Source: Streptococcus pyogenes
GTDB taxonomy: Bacteria > Bacillota > Bacilli > Lactobacillales > Streptococcaceae
Assembly (NCBI RefSeq): GCF_002055535.1
Contig: NZ_LN831034.1
Coordinates: forward strand, 496,001-560,000
Length of the DNA: 64,000 nucleotides
Direction: 5' to 3'
Shown here: one piece after another, positions 1 through 7,993 of the stretch
How positions within the stretch are numbered: position 1 is the first letter of the stretch
Layout: each line of letters begins with the position of its first letter
Program-made: the position numbers and the translations under genes
Notes under the pieces: model-generated
What the model saw: only the letters and a program-made list of their open reading frames with translations
What the model was told of the DNA's origin: nothing
Database searches by the model: none

Positions 1-905
1 GCGGCTAATGGGATGCGGGTTTGGCCTGTAGCGAGCTGCTCGCTTAAAATGGTTAAATCTTTTTGTAGCCGTGCAATGGTTTTTTGATTTTCTGCTACTT
101 TGCTAGGTTTACTCTTATCTGTTAATCGTGCTTGTTCTGCTAAGGCCTTGTCCAACTGTTGGATCAAGAGTTTTTTTTGTTCAGGTAAGTCTAAACTAGC
201 CATAGTAATGTAGGACTGACCAGCATAAATACCTAGTAATTTTTGATAATAGGATTTGCCTCGAAGGATAATGCCTTTTCGATTCTCGGTTTTTTTCATC
301 AAGGCTGAAAAGTCGTCTAGCAATTCACTGCCACCAATCGTGACATTAACACCTTTATTGGTAGCGGTACGAATGGATTGCTTGGCTTTTTTGGGCAGGC
401 TGTCAAAGTCAAAATCCTTGGCGTAGATGTTGGCTTGTATTCTTGGTTGAATAGTGTCTTCGAGTTCTTTTGTTCTGCCAGACCATTCGACACCGAGTTT
501 TTTTAGAAAAGCAATAATAGAGAGTGTCACATCATTTTCTTTGCTCTCTTTTCCTTCTAAAGTTTGTTTGATGACTAAACTTGGATCAATTTTGATAAAA
601 AGCGCTCGTTTGCTTTTTCCGAAAGTTTTGAGCGTTTTAATGACGAAATCAAGGAGTTCAAAATTGGCGTAGTCCATGATTGGCCCACGTGGGATATAAA
701 TCATAGTGAAACCAAGAGGAAGTTTTCTGATTAAACAAGCAGCAGCAGCAACTTGTACCCCATTTTCATAAAAGCTGATGCGTTCGTGTTTCCAGTTATC
801 TTTGACTTTTCCCCACTTTGAACTTTGAAGTAAGCCAGCTTGTGGCTGTGCTAAGACAAACTGATCATGTTCTTCAGGAGATATTCCGATTTTATATGTA
901 TACAT
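1..905 (-). CDS. FemAB-family aminoacyltransferase (MurM/MurN-like), 3' part outside window
   Basis: Leftward partial gene; about 301 codons are visible and the C-terminus lies before base 1. The translation starts MYTYKIGISPEEHDQF and carries the FemAB-type segments GFTMIYIPRGPIMDY and KRALFIKIDPS, followed by a lysine-rich coiled stretch (around residues 240-290) as in Fem and MurM proteins. The family uses aminoacyl-tRNA to add cross-bridge residues (Ala or Ser in streptococci) to the lipid II stem peptide on the cytoplasmic face. The start ATG (903-905) overlaps the stop of the HAD gene by one base (TAATG), so the two are probably translationally coupled. I cannot tell murM from murN by sight. 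Confidence 0.8.
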   Translation of the reverse strand, partial: MYTYKIGISPEEHDQFVLAQPQAGLLQSSKWGKVKDNWKHERISFYENGVQVAAAACLIRKLPLGFTMIYIPRGPIMDYANFELLDFVIKTLKTFGKSKRALFIKIDPSLVIKQTLEGKESKENDVTLSIIAFLKKLGVEWSGRTKELEDTIQPRIQANIYAKDFDFDSLPKKAKQSIRTATNKGVNVTIGGSELLDDFSALMKKTENRKGIILRGKSYYQKLLGIYAGQSYITMASLDLPEQKKLLIQQLDKALAEQARLTDKSKPSKVAENQKTIARLQKDLTILSEQLATGQTRIPLA

Positions 906-1714
906 TAGTTTAATACCCACTTGCGAATAGCATGTGCCACACCACTGTCATTGTTGGATTTGGTGATGTATTTGGCTATTTTTTTCAATTCAGGAACCCC
1001 ATTTTCCATGACAACAGGGTTGGCAACGACTTCTAACATAGCACGATCATTTTCAGCATCCCCGATGGCCATGGTTTGTGACATATCTAGCCCGAGTTTT
1101 TTAGCTAAGTGTTTGATGGCATTACCCTTGCTGACGGTTTTTGGCATGAACTCTAAATAAAAAGGGGTTGACTTGACGATGGTGTACTTATCAAAGAAAT
1201 GTTGAGGAATTTGCTTGATGGCCGCGTCCAAAAGGTCAGGTTCATCAATCATCATCATTTTGATGATTTCTTTATTGGTCATTTCTTCGGGAGTGCGATA
1301 GAAAATAGGCATGTTTACCAAAGTCGATTCATGAACTGTGTATTTTCCAATATTCCGATTGGCAGTGTAAATACCTTCTTTGGTAATGGCATGCATGTGA
1401 ACTCCTAATTTTCGGCTCAAAAATTCCGTTTCCAGATAATCGTCGTAAGTCATCAATTCTTTAACAATTTCTTCGCCGGTCTCGGCATCTTGCACCAAGC
1501 CACCATTAAAAGTGATAACGTGGTTTCCTTTGTGGTTGAGTTCTAATTGTTCGAGTAATGAAATCACTCCGGCAATAGGTCTGCCAGTAGCAATCACCAC
1601 ATGAACCCCTTGGGCTTTAGCCTCTTGGACAGCTTGAAAAACATCATCTGTAATTCGACGGTCATCAGTGAGTAATGTGCCATCAATATCGACAGCAACC
1701 AGTTTGATAGACAT
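905..1714 (-). CDS. Cof-type HAD-IIB phosphatase (YidA/YkrA-like)
   Basis: A 269-residue protein with all four HAD motifs: AVDIDGTLL near the N-terminus (nucleophile Asp), VIATGRP around residue 40, the Lys in TVSKGNAIKHL around 194, and AIGDAENDRAML around 217. The large insert between motifs II and III is the C2-type cap of the Cof subfamily, which hydrolyses sugar phosphates and other small phosphorylated metabolites in the cytoplasm. Length matches YidA-type members. It is co-transcribed with and coupled to the downstream FemAB gene. The true substrate cannot be read from sequence. Confidence 0.85.
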   Translation of the reverse strand: MSIKLVAVDIDGTLLTDDRRITDDVFQAVQEAKAQGVHVVIATGRPIAGVISLLEQLELNHKGNHVITFNGGLVQDAETGEEIVKELMTYDDYLETEFLSRKLGVHMHAITKEGIYTANRNIGKYTVHESTLVNMPIFYRTPEEMTNKEIIKMMMIDEPDLLDAAIKQIPQHFFDKYTIVKSTPFYLEFMPKTVSKGNAIKHLAKKLGLDMSQTMAIGDAENDRAMLEVVANPVVMENGVPELKKIAKYITKSNNDSGVAHAIRKWVLN

Positions 1715-1869
1715 GGCATCCTCCTTGTTTTTTTGTGGTTTATCTTAAAAATGTTCTCCCTCCTATCTTACTAAAAATAGGTGCTTTTGTCATGGGATGG
1801 GAAAGGAAACTTAAGGAAAAACGAGAGAAAACGTTTTAGTTTAGCTCAATCGCCTCTGTAGTAACTAAA

Positions 1870-1901
1870 AAGATTGAAGAAAGTACTCTTTCTTCAATCT
1901 T
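1870..1901 (-). terminator. Terminator-like perfect hairpin
   Basis: AAGATTGAAGAAAG, TACT loop, CTTTCTTCAATCTT: a perfect 14-bp stem, followed on the minus strand by a short T-run. It lies downstream of the leftward HD-domain gene. Confidence 0.55.
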
Positions 1902-2161
1902 AGAATGGAGACAAACCCAGTTTGATGCTCAAAAAGCATGAACTGCTCTGCTGATTTGACAACTGATTTCTTATTTCTGCGTGTGACGTGAGCCAAAACA
2001 GCTGCTTTTTGCTGTGGCAAAAGTGGTGTCAATACTGGCAGTGACGTTACGCGGAATTTTTGAGACCCTAGGCTCAAAAATAAAGCATAGAATTCCAAAG
2101 GAAGTCGCTGCCATAAGCATCACCTAAGAAAAGTATCAAAAAAGACTTTTTCTGCAATCTT
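1870..2161. repeat. MITE-like element with imperfect terminal inverted repeats
   Basis: The left end starts AAGATTGAAGAAAGTACT. The right end, read on the other strand, starts AAGATTGCAGAAAAAGTC, giving imperfect terminal inverted repeats of about 18 bp around a 290-bp body. The body holds a leftward 77-codon ORF (1865-2098) with no recognisable domain and a poor start context. The left end is itself a perfect 14-bp hairpin (1870-1883/1888-1901) followed by T's on the minus strand, so it probably terminates transcripts from the HD-domain gene. I believe similar short ORFs recur in streptococcal genomes, but that needs a search. Confidence 0.45.
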
Positions 2162-2169
2162 AAAGGGCT

Positions 2170-3471
2170 TTACTGACTAAAGTGAAAATGCCCATTGGAA
2201 ATATAACTCATAAAAGTTTCCTTGCTAGGAGCAAAGAGGTCATCGAGCTCTAACATTTCCTTTGGAAAATAAAAGCGACGGTCTCCGTAGGTTGTCCCTG
2301 TTAATGCTTTGACAATAGGAGATAACTGAGATAATTCAGCAAGGCTCCCGTCTTTTTGCATCATTTCAATCTGAGTTCTTGGATTTTCGAGCTCTGGTCG
2401 ATAAATATCATAAGGCAGGTCGAAGTTGATATGGATACCGGTGTAATAATCTGGATCAAAGCCAACTGATTCGACCAATTGGCGCAAGCGTTCTAACTCT
2501 CCTTGGGAATCTTGGTCAAAGGTAACAGACTTCAGAATTTTTCGATTAATAAAGCGACTGGCCAAATCTGATAAGATATGGTCTTCGCTTGCCATCCAGA
2601 CTTGGAAGTAAGTATTCATGACTCCGTCATCTAGGGCTATATAATCTGCTAAATTAGCCTTCTTTTCAAAGAAGGGGATGAGTCCAGGAGCTGTTTTTTG
2701 GAAATAAGCCTGTTGCTCAGGATATAAGTGTTGGGCTCTTTTGAGGAGATTTTGTAAGATGAGCTCAACAGCACGGCTGGCGGGATGAAAATAGACCTGC
2801 ATGTACATTTGAAAACGACTGACAATATAGTCCTCGACAGCATGCATACCACTATGTTCAAAGACAATGCCATCTTCAACAGGTCGAATCACACGTAGGA
2901 TGCGCATTAAATCAAACTGACCGTAATTGGCAGCAGAAAAATAAGAATCTCTTAAAAGGTAATCCATACGGTCGCAGTCAATCTGGCTGGAAATCAGTTG
3001 CACAACTTGCTTGTTAGGATAAGTATGATTAATCACGCTGGCAACTTTGTCTGGAAAATCAGGAGCATGACGCACCAAAATGGCATTGATTTCTGTCTCA
3101 GGATTGGTAATTATCTCCTGAGTAAAGGCCTCGTGATCCGTATGAAAAAGAACCTCAAAGGTATGAGAATAGGCTCCATGACCAATGTCATGTAAGAGGG
3201 CAGCCGTCATAGTGACCAGACTTTCATCTTTATTCCAGATATCAGCGTATTTCTCTTCAAAAATAGCTGTCACCCGACGGGCAATTTCGTAAACACCTAG
3301 GCAGTGAGAAAAACGGCTATGTTCTGCGCCGTGGAAGGTGAAAGCTGTTGTAGGGACTTGTTTGATGCGTCGTAAGCGTTGGAATTCTTTGGTATTGATA
3401 AGGTCATAAATTAATGGATTATCAATGTGGATATAGTTGTGAACAGGGTCACGAAATACTTTTTCATTCAT
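2170..3471 (-). CDS. HD-domain phosphohydrolase (YwfO-like)
   Basis: A 433-residue cytoplasmic protein with the HD metal-binding signature: His51 region HSRFSHCLGV, then ALLHDIGHGAYSH with the HD pair at 94-95, and a distal Asp in SSQIDCDRMDYLLRDS. The family (B. subtilis YwfO, E. faecalis EF1143) comprises dNTP triphosphohydrolase-like enzymes. Length fits. The ATG at 3469-3471 is the first sensible start. It is divergent from the YwiB-like gene, with 81 bp between them. Nucleotide specificity is not visible. Confidence 0.85.
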   Translation of the reverse strand: MNEKVFRDPVHNYIHIDNPLIYDLINTKEFQRLRRIKQVPTTAFTFHGAEHSRFSHCLGVYEIARRVTAIFEEKYADIWNKDESLVTMTAALLHDIGHGAYSHTFEVLFHTDHEAFTQEIITNPETEINAILVRHAPDFPDKVASVINHTYPNKQVVQLISSQIDCDRMDYLLRDSYFSAANYGQFDLMRILRVIRPVEDGIVFEHSGMHAVEDYIVSRFQMYMQVYFHPASRAVELILQNLLKRAQHLYPEQQAYFQKTAPGLIPFFEKKANLADYIALDDGVMNTYFQVWMASEDHILSDLASRFINRKILKSVTFDQDSQGELERLRQLVESVGFDPDYYTGIHINFDLPYDIYRPELENPRTQIEMMQKDGSLAELSQLSPIVKALTGTTYGDRRFYFPKEMLELDDLFAPSKETFMSYISNGHFHFSQ

Positions 3472-3552
3472 AATTTTTATTATATCAAAAATTGATAAAA
3501 TAAGGAGAAATTGATAGAATAAACAGACGAGCTTAGAATAGAAAGAAGAGTT

Positions 3553-3939
3553 ATGAAATTACAGTTAACCAACCATATTCGCTTTGGAGATGAGACAGAG
3601 ATTATTCAAGAAATTCATGATTGTGAGTGGCGAGAAAAAGGGGGCTATCAGTACCTCATCTATCAAAACACTGACAAGGAAAAGGTTGTCATCAAGTACA
3701 ATGAGACAGAACTGACCATGAGCCGTTTTTCCAACCCTCAGTCAATCATGAAATTTTTTGCGGGCAAGAAGGTCCTGATTGCTCTACCTACGCCGATGGG
3801 GGTTCAACAATTTTTGACAGATACCAGTCATTACCACTTAGATTGTTCTTGTCAAAAATTGGACCTTCATTATCATTTGCTTCAAGCTCAAACAGAAATG
3901 CTATTTGCAAGCTATCATCTTGAGCTGAGTTGGGATTAA
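3553..3939 (+). CDS. DUF1934 (YwiB-like) beta-barrel protein
   Basis: A 128-residue protein matching the DUF1934/YwiB family by its pattern: an N-terminal strand-rich segment, TEIIQEIHDCEWREKGGYQY, and the late DLHYHLLQAQTEM segment. The family is a small calycin-like barrel of unknown role found in Firmicutes. No signal peptide or membrane segment is seen. GAAGAG a few bases upstream serves as the RBS. It stands alone, divergent from the HD-domain gene and 80 bp before the promoter of the ATPase leader. Confidence 0.7.
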   Translation: MKLQLTNHIRFGDETEIIQEIHDCEWREKGGYQYLIYQNTDKEKVVIKYNETELTMSRFSNPQSIMKFFAGKKVLIALPTPMGVQQFLTDTSHYHLDCSCQKLDLHYHLLQAQTEMLFASYHLELSWD

Positions 3940-3979
3940 CTAAAAAGATAGCAGTAAATCATCTGATTAGGGATTATTC

Positions 3980-4008
3980 TTGTTTTTTAGTCAGGTTTTT
4001 ACTATAAT
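3980..4008 (+). promoter_or_regulatory. Sigma-A promoter of the riboswitch-ATPase unit
   Basis: TTGTTT (3980-3985), 17-bp spacer, TATAAT (4003-4008). Predicted start about 4015, just before the riboswitch. Confidence 0.65.
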
Positions 4009-4017
4009 GGTTATTAT

Positions 4018-4131
4018 ATCAAGGGAGTAGCAGACGGCTAGCCGTGATTGTATCGTCAATACGGAATTTCGGTTTCCGGTACAATCTTAAACAGCGAGAC
4101 TTGTTTAAGAAAAATAAACAGGTCTTTTTAT
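4018..4131 (+). promoter_or_regulatory. yybP-ykoY (Mn2+) riboswitch with intrinsic terminator
   Basis: The leader has the hallmark AAGGGAGTAGC ... GGCTAGCC and GTCAATACGG segments of the yybP-ykoY class, which bind Mn2+ with their conserved loops. It is followed by a terminator hairpin (4097-4107 pairs with 4115-4125, one G-U, then TTTTTA). The arrangement fits a transcriptional ON switch: Mn2+ stabilises the aptamer and prevents terminator formation. The gene it controls is a P-type ATPase, as for the pneumococcal Mn2+/Ca2+ exporter MgtA. Confidence 0.8.
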
Positions 4132-4169
4132 TTGAACAACTAAAATAAAAAGACCAAGGAGGTACTAAT

Positions 4170-6851
4170 TTGTCTAAAGAACAAAGACATGAAGCATTTT
4201 ACACGCAAAGTGAAGAGACCGTACTGGCTCAATTAGAGACCAGTCGCGAAGGTCTTACGTCTGCCCAAGCAAAAGAGCGCTTAGCAGAGTATGGTCGTAA
4301 TGAGCTTGATGAAGGCGAAAAACGAAGTTTATTTATGAAATTCCTTGATCAATTTAAGGATTTGATGATTATTATTTTGATTGTGGCAGCCCTTCTTTCA
4401 GTTCTTACAGAGGGGATGGAAGGTTTGACAGACGCCATTATTATCTTGGCTGTTGTTATCCTAAATGCTGCTTTTGGTGTTTACCAAGAAGGACAAGCTG
4501 AAGCTGCTATTGAAGCCTTGAAATCAATGTCAAGTCCACTGGCTCGTATTCGCCGCGATGGGCATGTGACTGAGATAGACTCTAAAGAATTGGTCCCTGG
4601 AGATATTGTCTTGCTAGAAGCGGGAGATGTTGTCCCTGCTGATCTGCGTCTTTTGGAAGCTAACTCCTTAAAAATCGAAGAAGCAGCGCTTACTGGAGAA
4701 TCTGTACCGGTTGAAAAAGACTTGTCAACGGCTGTTTCAGAAGATGCCGGTATTGGTGATCGCGTCAATATGGGATATCAAAACTCAAATGTGACATATG
4801 GTCGTGGGATTGGGGTTATCACTAACACTGGCATGTACACCGAGGTTGGGCATATTGCTGGTATGCTTGCTAATGCTGATGAGACAGATACACCATTGAA
4901 GCAAAACCTTGACAACCTTTCTAAGATTTTGACTTATGCGATCCTTGTGATTGCAGCGGTGACTTTTGCTGTTGGAGTCTTCTTGCGTGGTCAACACCCG
5001 CTTGAAGGCTTGATGACTTCAGTAGCGCTTGCTGTTGCAGCTATTCCAGAGGGACTTCCTGCGATTGTTACTGTTGTGCTTTCTCTTGGAACTCAAGTAC
5101 TTGCTAAACGTAACGCCATTATCCGTAAATTACCAGCTGTTGAAACGCTAGGATCAACTGAAATCATTGCTTCTGATAAAACGGGTACCTTGACAATGAA
5201 TCAAATGACCGTTGAAAAAGTTTATACCAACGGGACACTCCAAAGTTCATCAGCTGATATTGCTTTTGACAATACGACACTTCGTGTAATGAACTTTGCT
5301 AATGATACTAAAGTTGATCCTTCAGGGAAGTTAATTGGTGACCCAACAGAAACAGCTTTGGTAGAGTTTGGGTTAGACCACAATTTTGACGTACGTGAGG
5401 CTATGGTGGCAGAACCTCGTGTGGCAGAACTGCCATTTGATTCTGACCGTAAGTTGATGTCAACCATTCATAAACAAGCTGATGGCAAATATTTCATCGC
5501 TGTTAAAGGTGCACCAGATCAGTTATTGAAACGTGTCACACAGATTGAAGAAAATGGACAAATTCGTCCTATTACGGATGCTGATAAAAAAACCATTCTT
5601 GATACCAATAAGAGTCTTGCCAAACAAGCTCTTCGTGTCTTGATGATGGCTTACAAATATTCTGATGCCCTTCCAACACTGGAAACAGAAATTGTTGAGG
5701 CTAATCTTGTCTTCTCTGGTTTGGTAGGGATGATTGACCCTGAACGTCCTGAAGCAGCACAGGCTGTTAAAGTAGCTAAGGAAGCTGGCATTCGTCCAAT
5801 CATGATTACTGGTGACCACCAAGATACAGCAAAAGCTATTGCGAAACGTCTTGGTATTATCGAAGAAGATGGCGTTGATCATGTCTTTACAGGTGCTGAA
5901 CTCAACGAATTATCAGATGAAGAGTTCCAAAAAGTCTTTAAACAATACTCCGTGTATGCCCGTGTATCTCCTGAGCATAAAGTTCGTATCGTTAAGGCTT
6001 GGCAAAATGAAGGCAAAGTTGTTGCCATGACTGGCGATGGGGTTAACGATGCACCATCTCTTAAAACGGCAGATATTGGTATTGGTATGGGAATTACAGG
6101 TACAGAGGTTTCTAAGGGAGCTTCTGACATGGTTCTTGCCGATGATAACTTTGCAACCATTATCGTTGCGGTTGAAGAAGGACGTAAGGTCTTCTCAAAC
6201 ATTCAAAAAACAATTCAATACTTACTTTCTGCTAACATGGCAGAAGTCTTTACCATCTTCCTTGCAACCTTGTTTGGTTGGGATGTGCTTCAACCAGTTC
6301 ACTTGCTTTGGATTAACTTGGTAACTGATACCCTACCAGCTATTGCTCTTGGTGTTGAACCTGCTGAGCCTGGTGTGATGAAACACAAACCTCGTGGACG
6401 TAAGTCAAGCTTCTTTGATGGTGGGGTGAAGGAAGCCATTCTTTACCAAGGTGCCTTCCAAACCATTTTGGTGCTTGGGGTTTATGGTTTTGCCTTGATG
6501 TTCCCAGAACACACAAGCTATCATGATGTCCATGCAGATGCTTTGACCATGGCTTATGTGACCCTCGGTTTGATTCAGTTGGTACATGCCTACAACGTGA
6601 AATCTGTTTACCAATCCATCTTTACTGTTGGATTGTTCAAAAACAAATTGTTCAACTATTCTATTCCAGTGGCCTTTGTAGCATTAATGGCAACAGTTGT
6701 TGTTCCTGGATTTAATCAATTCTTTCATGTGACACACTTGACGATCACACAATGGTTAGTGGTTATTATCGGAAGTCTCTTGATGGTTGTTCTTGTTGAA
6801 TTGGTGAAAGCTGTTCAACGATCACTTGGTCAAGATGAAAAAGCAATTTAA
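4170..6851 (+). CDS. P2A-type Ca2+/Mn2+-exporting ATPase (MgtA/PacL/YloB-like)
   Basis: An 893-residue polytopic P-type ATPase. Visible motifs are LTGESVPVEKD (actuator), AIPEGLPAIV (M4 cation site with the P2A Glu), ASDKTGTLTMN with phosphorylated Asp336, KGAPDQLL (nucleotide site), TGDGVNDAPS (hinge) and NLVTDTLPAIALG (M6 Asn/Asp ligands). This is the SERCA/SPCA pattern, so Ca2+ and, given the Mn2+ riboswitch, Mn2+ export is likely. The start is TTG at 4170, placed 7 bases after AAGGAGG; no upstream ATG fits. It is a single-gene unit closed by a strong bidirectional terminator. The old MgtA name does not imply Mg2+ transport. Confidence 0.88.
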   Translation: MSKEQRHEAFYTQSEETVLAQLETSREGLTSAQAKERLAEYGRNELDEGEKRSLFMKFLDQFKDLMIIILIVAALLSVLTEGMEGLTDAIIILAVVILNAAFGVYQEGQAEAAIEALKSMSSPLARIRRDGHVTEIDSKELVPGDIVLLEAGDVVPADLRLLEANSLKIEEAALTGESVPVEKDLSTAVSEDAGIGDRVNMGYQNSNVTYGRGIGVITNTGMYTEVGHIAGMLANADETDTPLKQNLDNLSKILTYAILVIAAVTFAVGVFLRGQHPLEGLMTSVALAVAAIPEGLPAIVTVVLSLGTQVLAKRNAIIRKLPAVETLGSTEIIASDKTGTLTMNQMTVEKVYTNGTLQSSSADIAFDNTTLRVMNFANDTKVDPSGKLIGDPTETALVEFGLDHNFDVREAMVAEPRVAELPFDSDRKLMSTIHKQADGKYFIAVKGAPDQLLKRVTQIEENGQIRPITDADKKTILDTNKSLAKQALRVLMMAYKYSDALPTLETEIVEANLVFSGLVGMIDPERPEAAQAVKVAKEAGIRPIMITGDHQDTAKAIAKRLGIIEEDGVDHVFTGAELNELSDEEFQKVFKQYSVYARVSPEHKVRIVKAWQNEGKVVAMTGDGVNDAPSLKTADIGIGMGITGTEVSKGASDMVLADDNFATIIVAVEEGRKVFSNIQKTIQYLLSANMAEVFTIFLATLFGWDVLQPVHLLWINLVTDTLPAIALGVEPAEPGVMKHKPRGRKSSFFDGGVKEAILYQGAFQTILVLGVYGFALMFPEHTSYHDVHADALTMAYVTLGLIQLVHAYNVKSVYQSIFTVGLFKNKLFNYSIPVAFVALMATVVVPGFNQFFHVTHLTITQWLVVIIGSLLMVVLVELVKAVQRSLGQDEKAI

Positions 6852-6860
6852 TAGACGCTA

Positions 6861-6895
6861 AAAGGTTTGAGACAATTGTCTCAAACCTTTTTTTA
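6861..6895. terminator. Bidirectional intrinsic terminator
   Basis: AAAGGTTTGAGAC, AATT loop, GTCTCAAACCTTT: a 13-bp perfect stem with T-runs on both strands. It is shared by the convergent ATPase and regR genes. Confidence 0.85.
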
Positions 6896-6934
6896 TAATC
6901 GTTACAATGATAAGGACTATTGGTATGCCTGACA

Positions 6935-7930
6935 TTAAAAAGTTGATTCTTGCCAATTGACTTGACAGTCAAAAATTTGTTGTTTGGCTTCTTGACTGTG
7001 ACCTTCAATATCATCGATTAAAATCTTAGTAGCCTGTTCGCCTTCTTCATAGGCGGGTTGGATAATAGTTGTTAGTGTTGGTGAAGAAAATTTTGTCCAC
7101 TCAATGTTATCAAATCCTACTAGTCCAATCTCTGGTATATTAAATTTAAGAGACTTCATAGCTGTAAATACTTTTGGAAGAGCCCAACAATTGGGGACAA
7201 AAACCAAACTCTTTTTAGTCAGTGATCCTTGCAAAAACTGAGCAATTGCCTCTGAAGAAGTCTGATTTTCATCAATAATCATTTCTTGATGAGTAAGATG
7301 ATTAGCTTCTAACACATCAATGAAGCCTGAAGCGCGTTCAATACGAGTGCTAAGTAAATTGGGGTTACCCGTGATCATGATAAAATGTTCATAACCTTTA
7401 TCGATACATTGTTGAATGGTATCATAAACAGCATCATAATTATTAGTTTTGACCCAGTTTGTGCGATGTTCGTAAAGTTGGCTATCAAAAAAGACAACCT
7501 TCTTTTTTTTAATATCGATAATACGTGAATATTTTCTAAAGTTAGAAGTTGGTTGAATAATAAAACCATCAACACCAAGATTGAGCATCTTTTCAATGAG
7601 TTCATCTTCGCGAGAAGGGTCGTAGTTGCTGTTTCCGATGATAATTTGGTAACCAAATTCCTGGGCTTTGCTTTCAATTCCTTTGACAATTTGGTTTGAA
7701 AAACTGTTTGTGATGTCACCTATAACAACACCAATGAGTTTAGTTGATTTTGCATTGAGACTTCTAGCAGCAATGCTCGGTTTATAATTAGTAGCTTTGA
7801 TACTCTCGCTGATGCGGTTTTTAGTTTCTTCAGACATCTTGTCAAACCTGCCATTTAAGTAGAAAGAAACTGTTGTTTTTGAAGTTTTCGCTAATTCAGC
7901 AATATCTTTGATGGTTACTTTGCGCTGCAT
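6935..7930 (-). CDS. regR: LacI-family repressor of the hyaluronan-fragment regulon (RegR)
   Basis: A LacI/GalR regulator of 331 residues when started at MQRKVTIKDIAELAKTSK. I chose this ATG (7928-7930) because GGAG lies 8 bases upstream; a longer reading to 7966 lacks an RBS. The HTH is at residues 4-24 and the hinge near 50, followed by a periplasmic-binding-like effector domain (IGVVIGDITNSFSNQIV ... GLVGFDNIEWTKF). In streptococci the LacI regulator of this locus represses PTS, hydrolase and hyaluronate-lyase genes until uronate intermediates appear. Candidate operators lie in both divergent promoters near 13.8-14.07 kb. Confidence 0.85.
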   Translation of the reverse strand: MQRKVTIKDIAELAKTSKTTVSFYLNGRFDKMSEETKNRISESIKATNYKPSIAARSLNAKSTKLIGVVIGDITNSFSNQIVKGIESKAQEFGYQIIIGNSNYDPSREDELIEKMLNLGVDGFIIQPTSNFRKYSRIIDIKKKKVVFFDSQLYEHRTNWVKTNNYDAVYDTIQQCIDKGYEHFIMITGNPNLLSTRIERASGFIDVLEANHLTHQEMIIDENQTSSEAIAQFLQGSLTKKSLVFVPNCWALPKVFTAMKSLKFNIPEIGLVGFDNIEWTKFSSPTLTTIIQPAYEEGEQATKILIDDIEGHSQEAKQQIFDCQVNWQESTF

Positions 7931-7993
7931 TGCATACACTCCTTTAAAATAGTAATGGTTAGTCATATTATAACATAAGGACTCGTAAAAGAT

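Noticed and set aside
1823..1834. GAAAACGTTTTA as a cre box
   Set aside because: It is a good palindrome but matches the cre consensus at too few positions, and no promoter is close.
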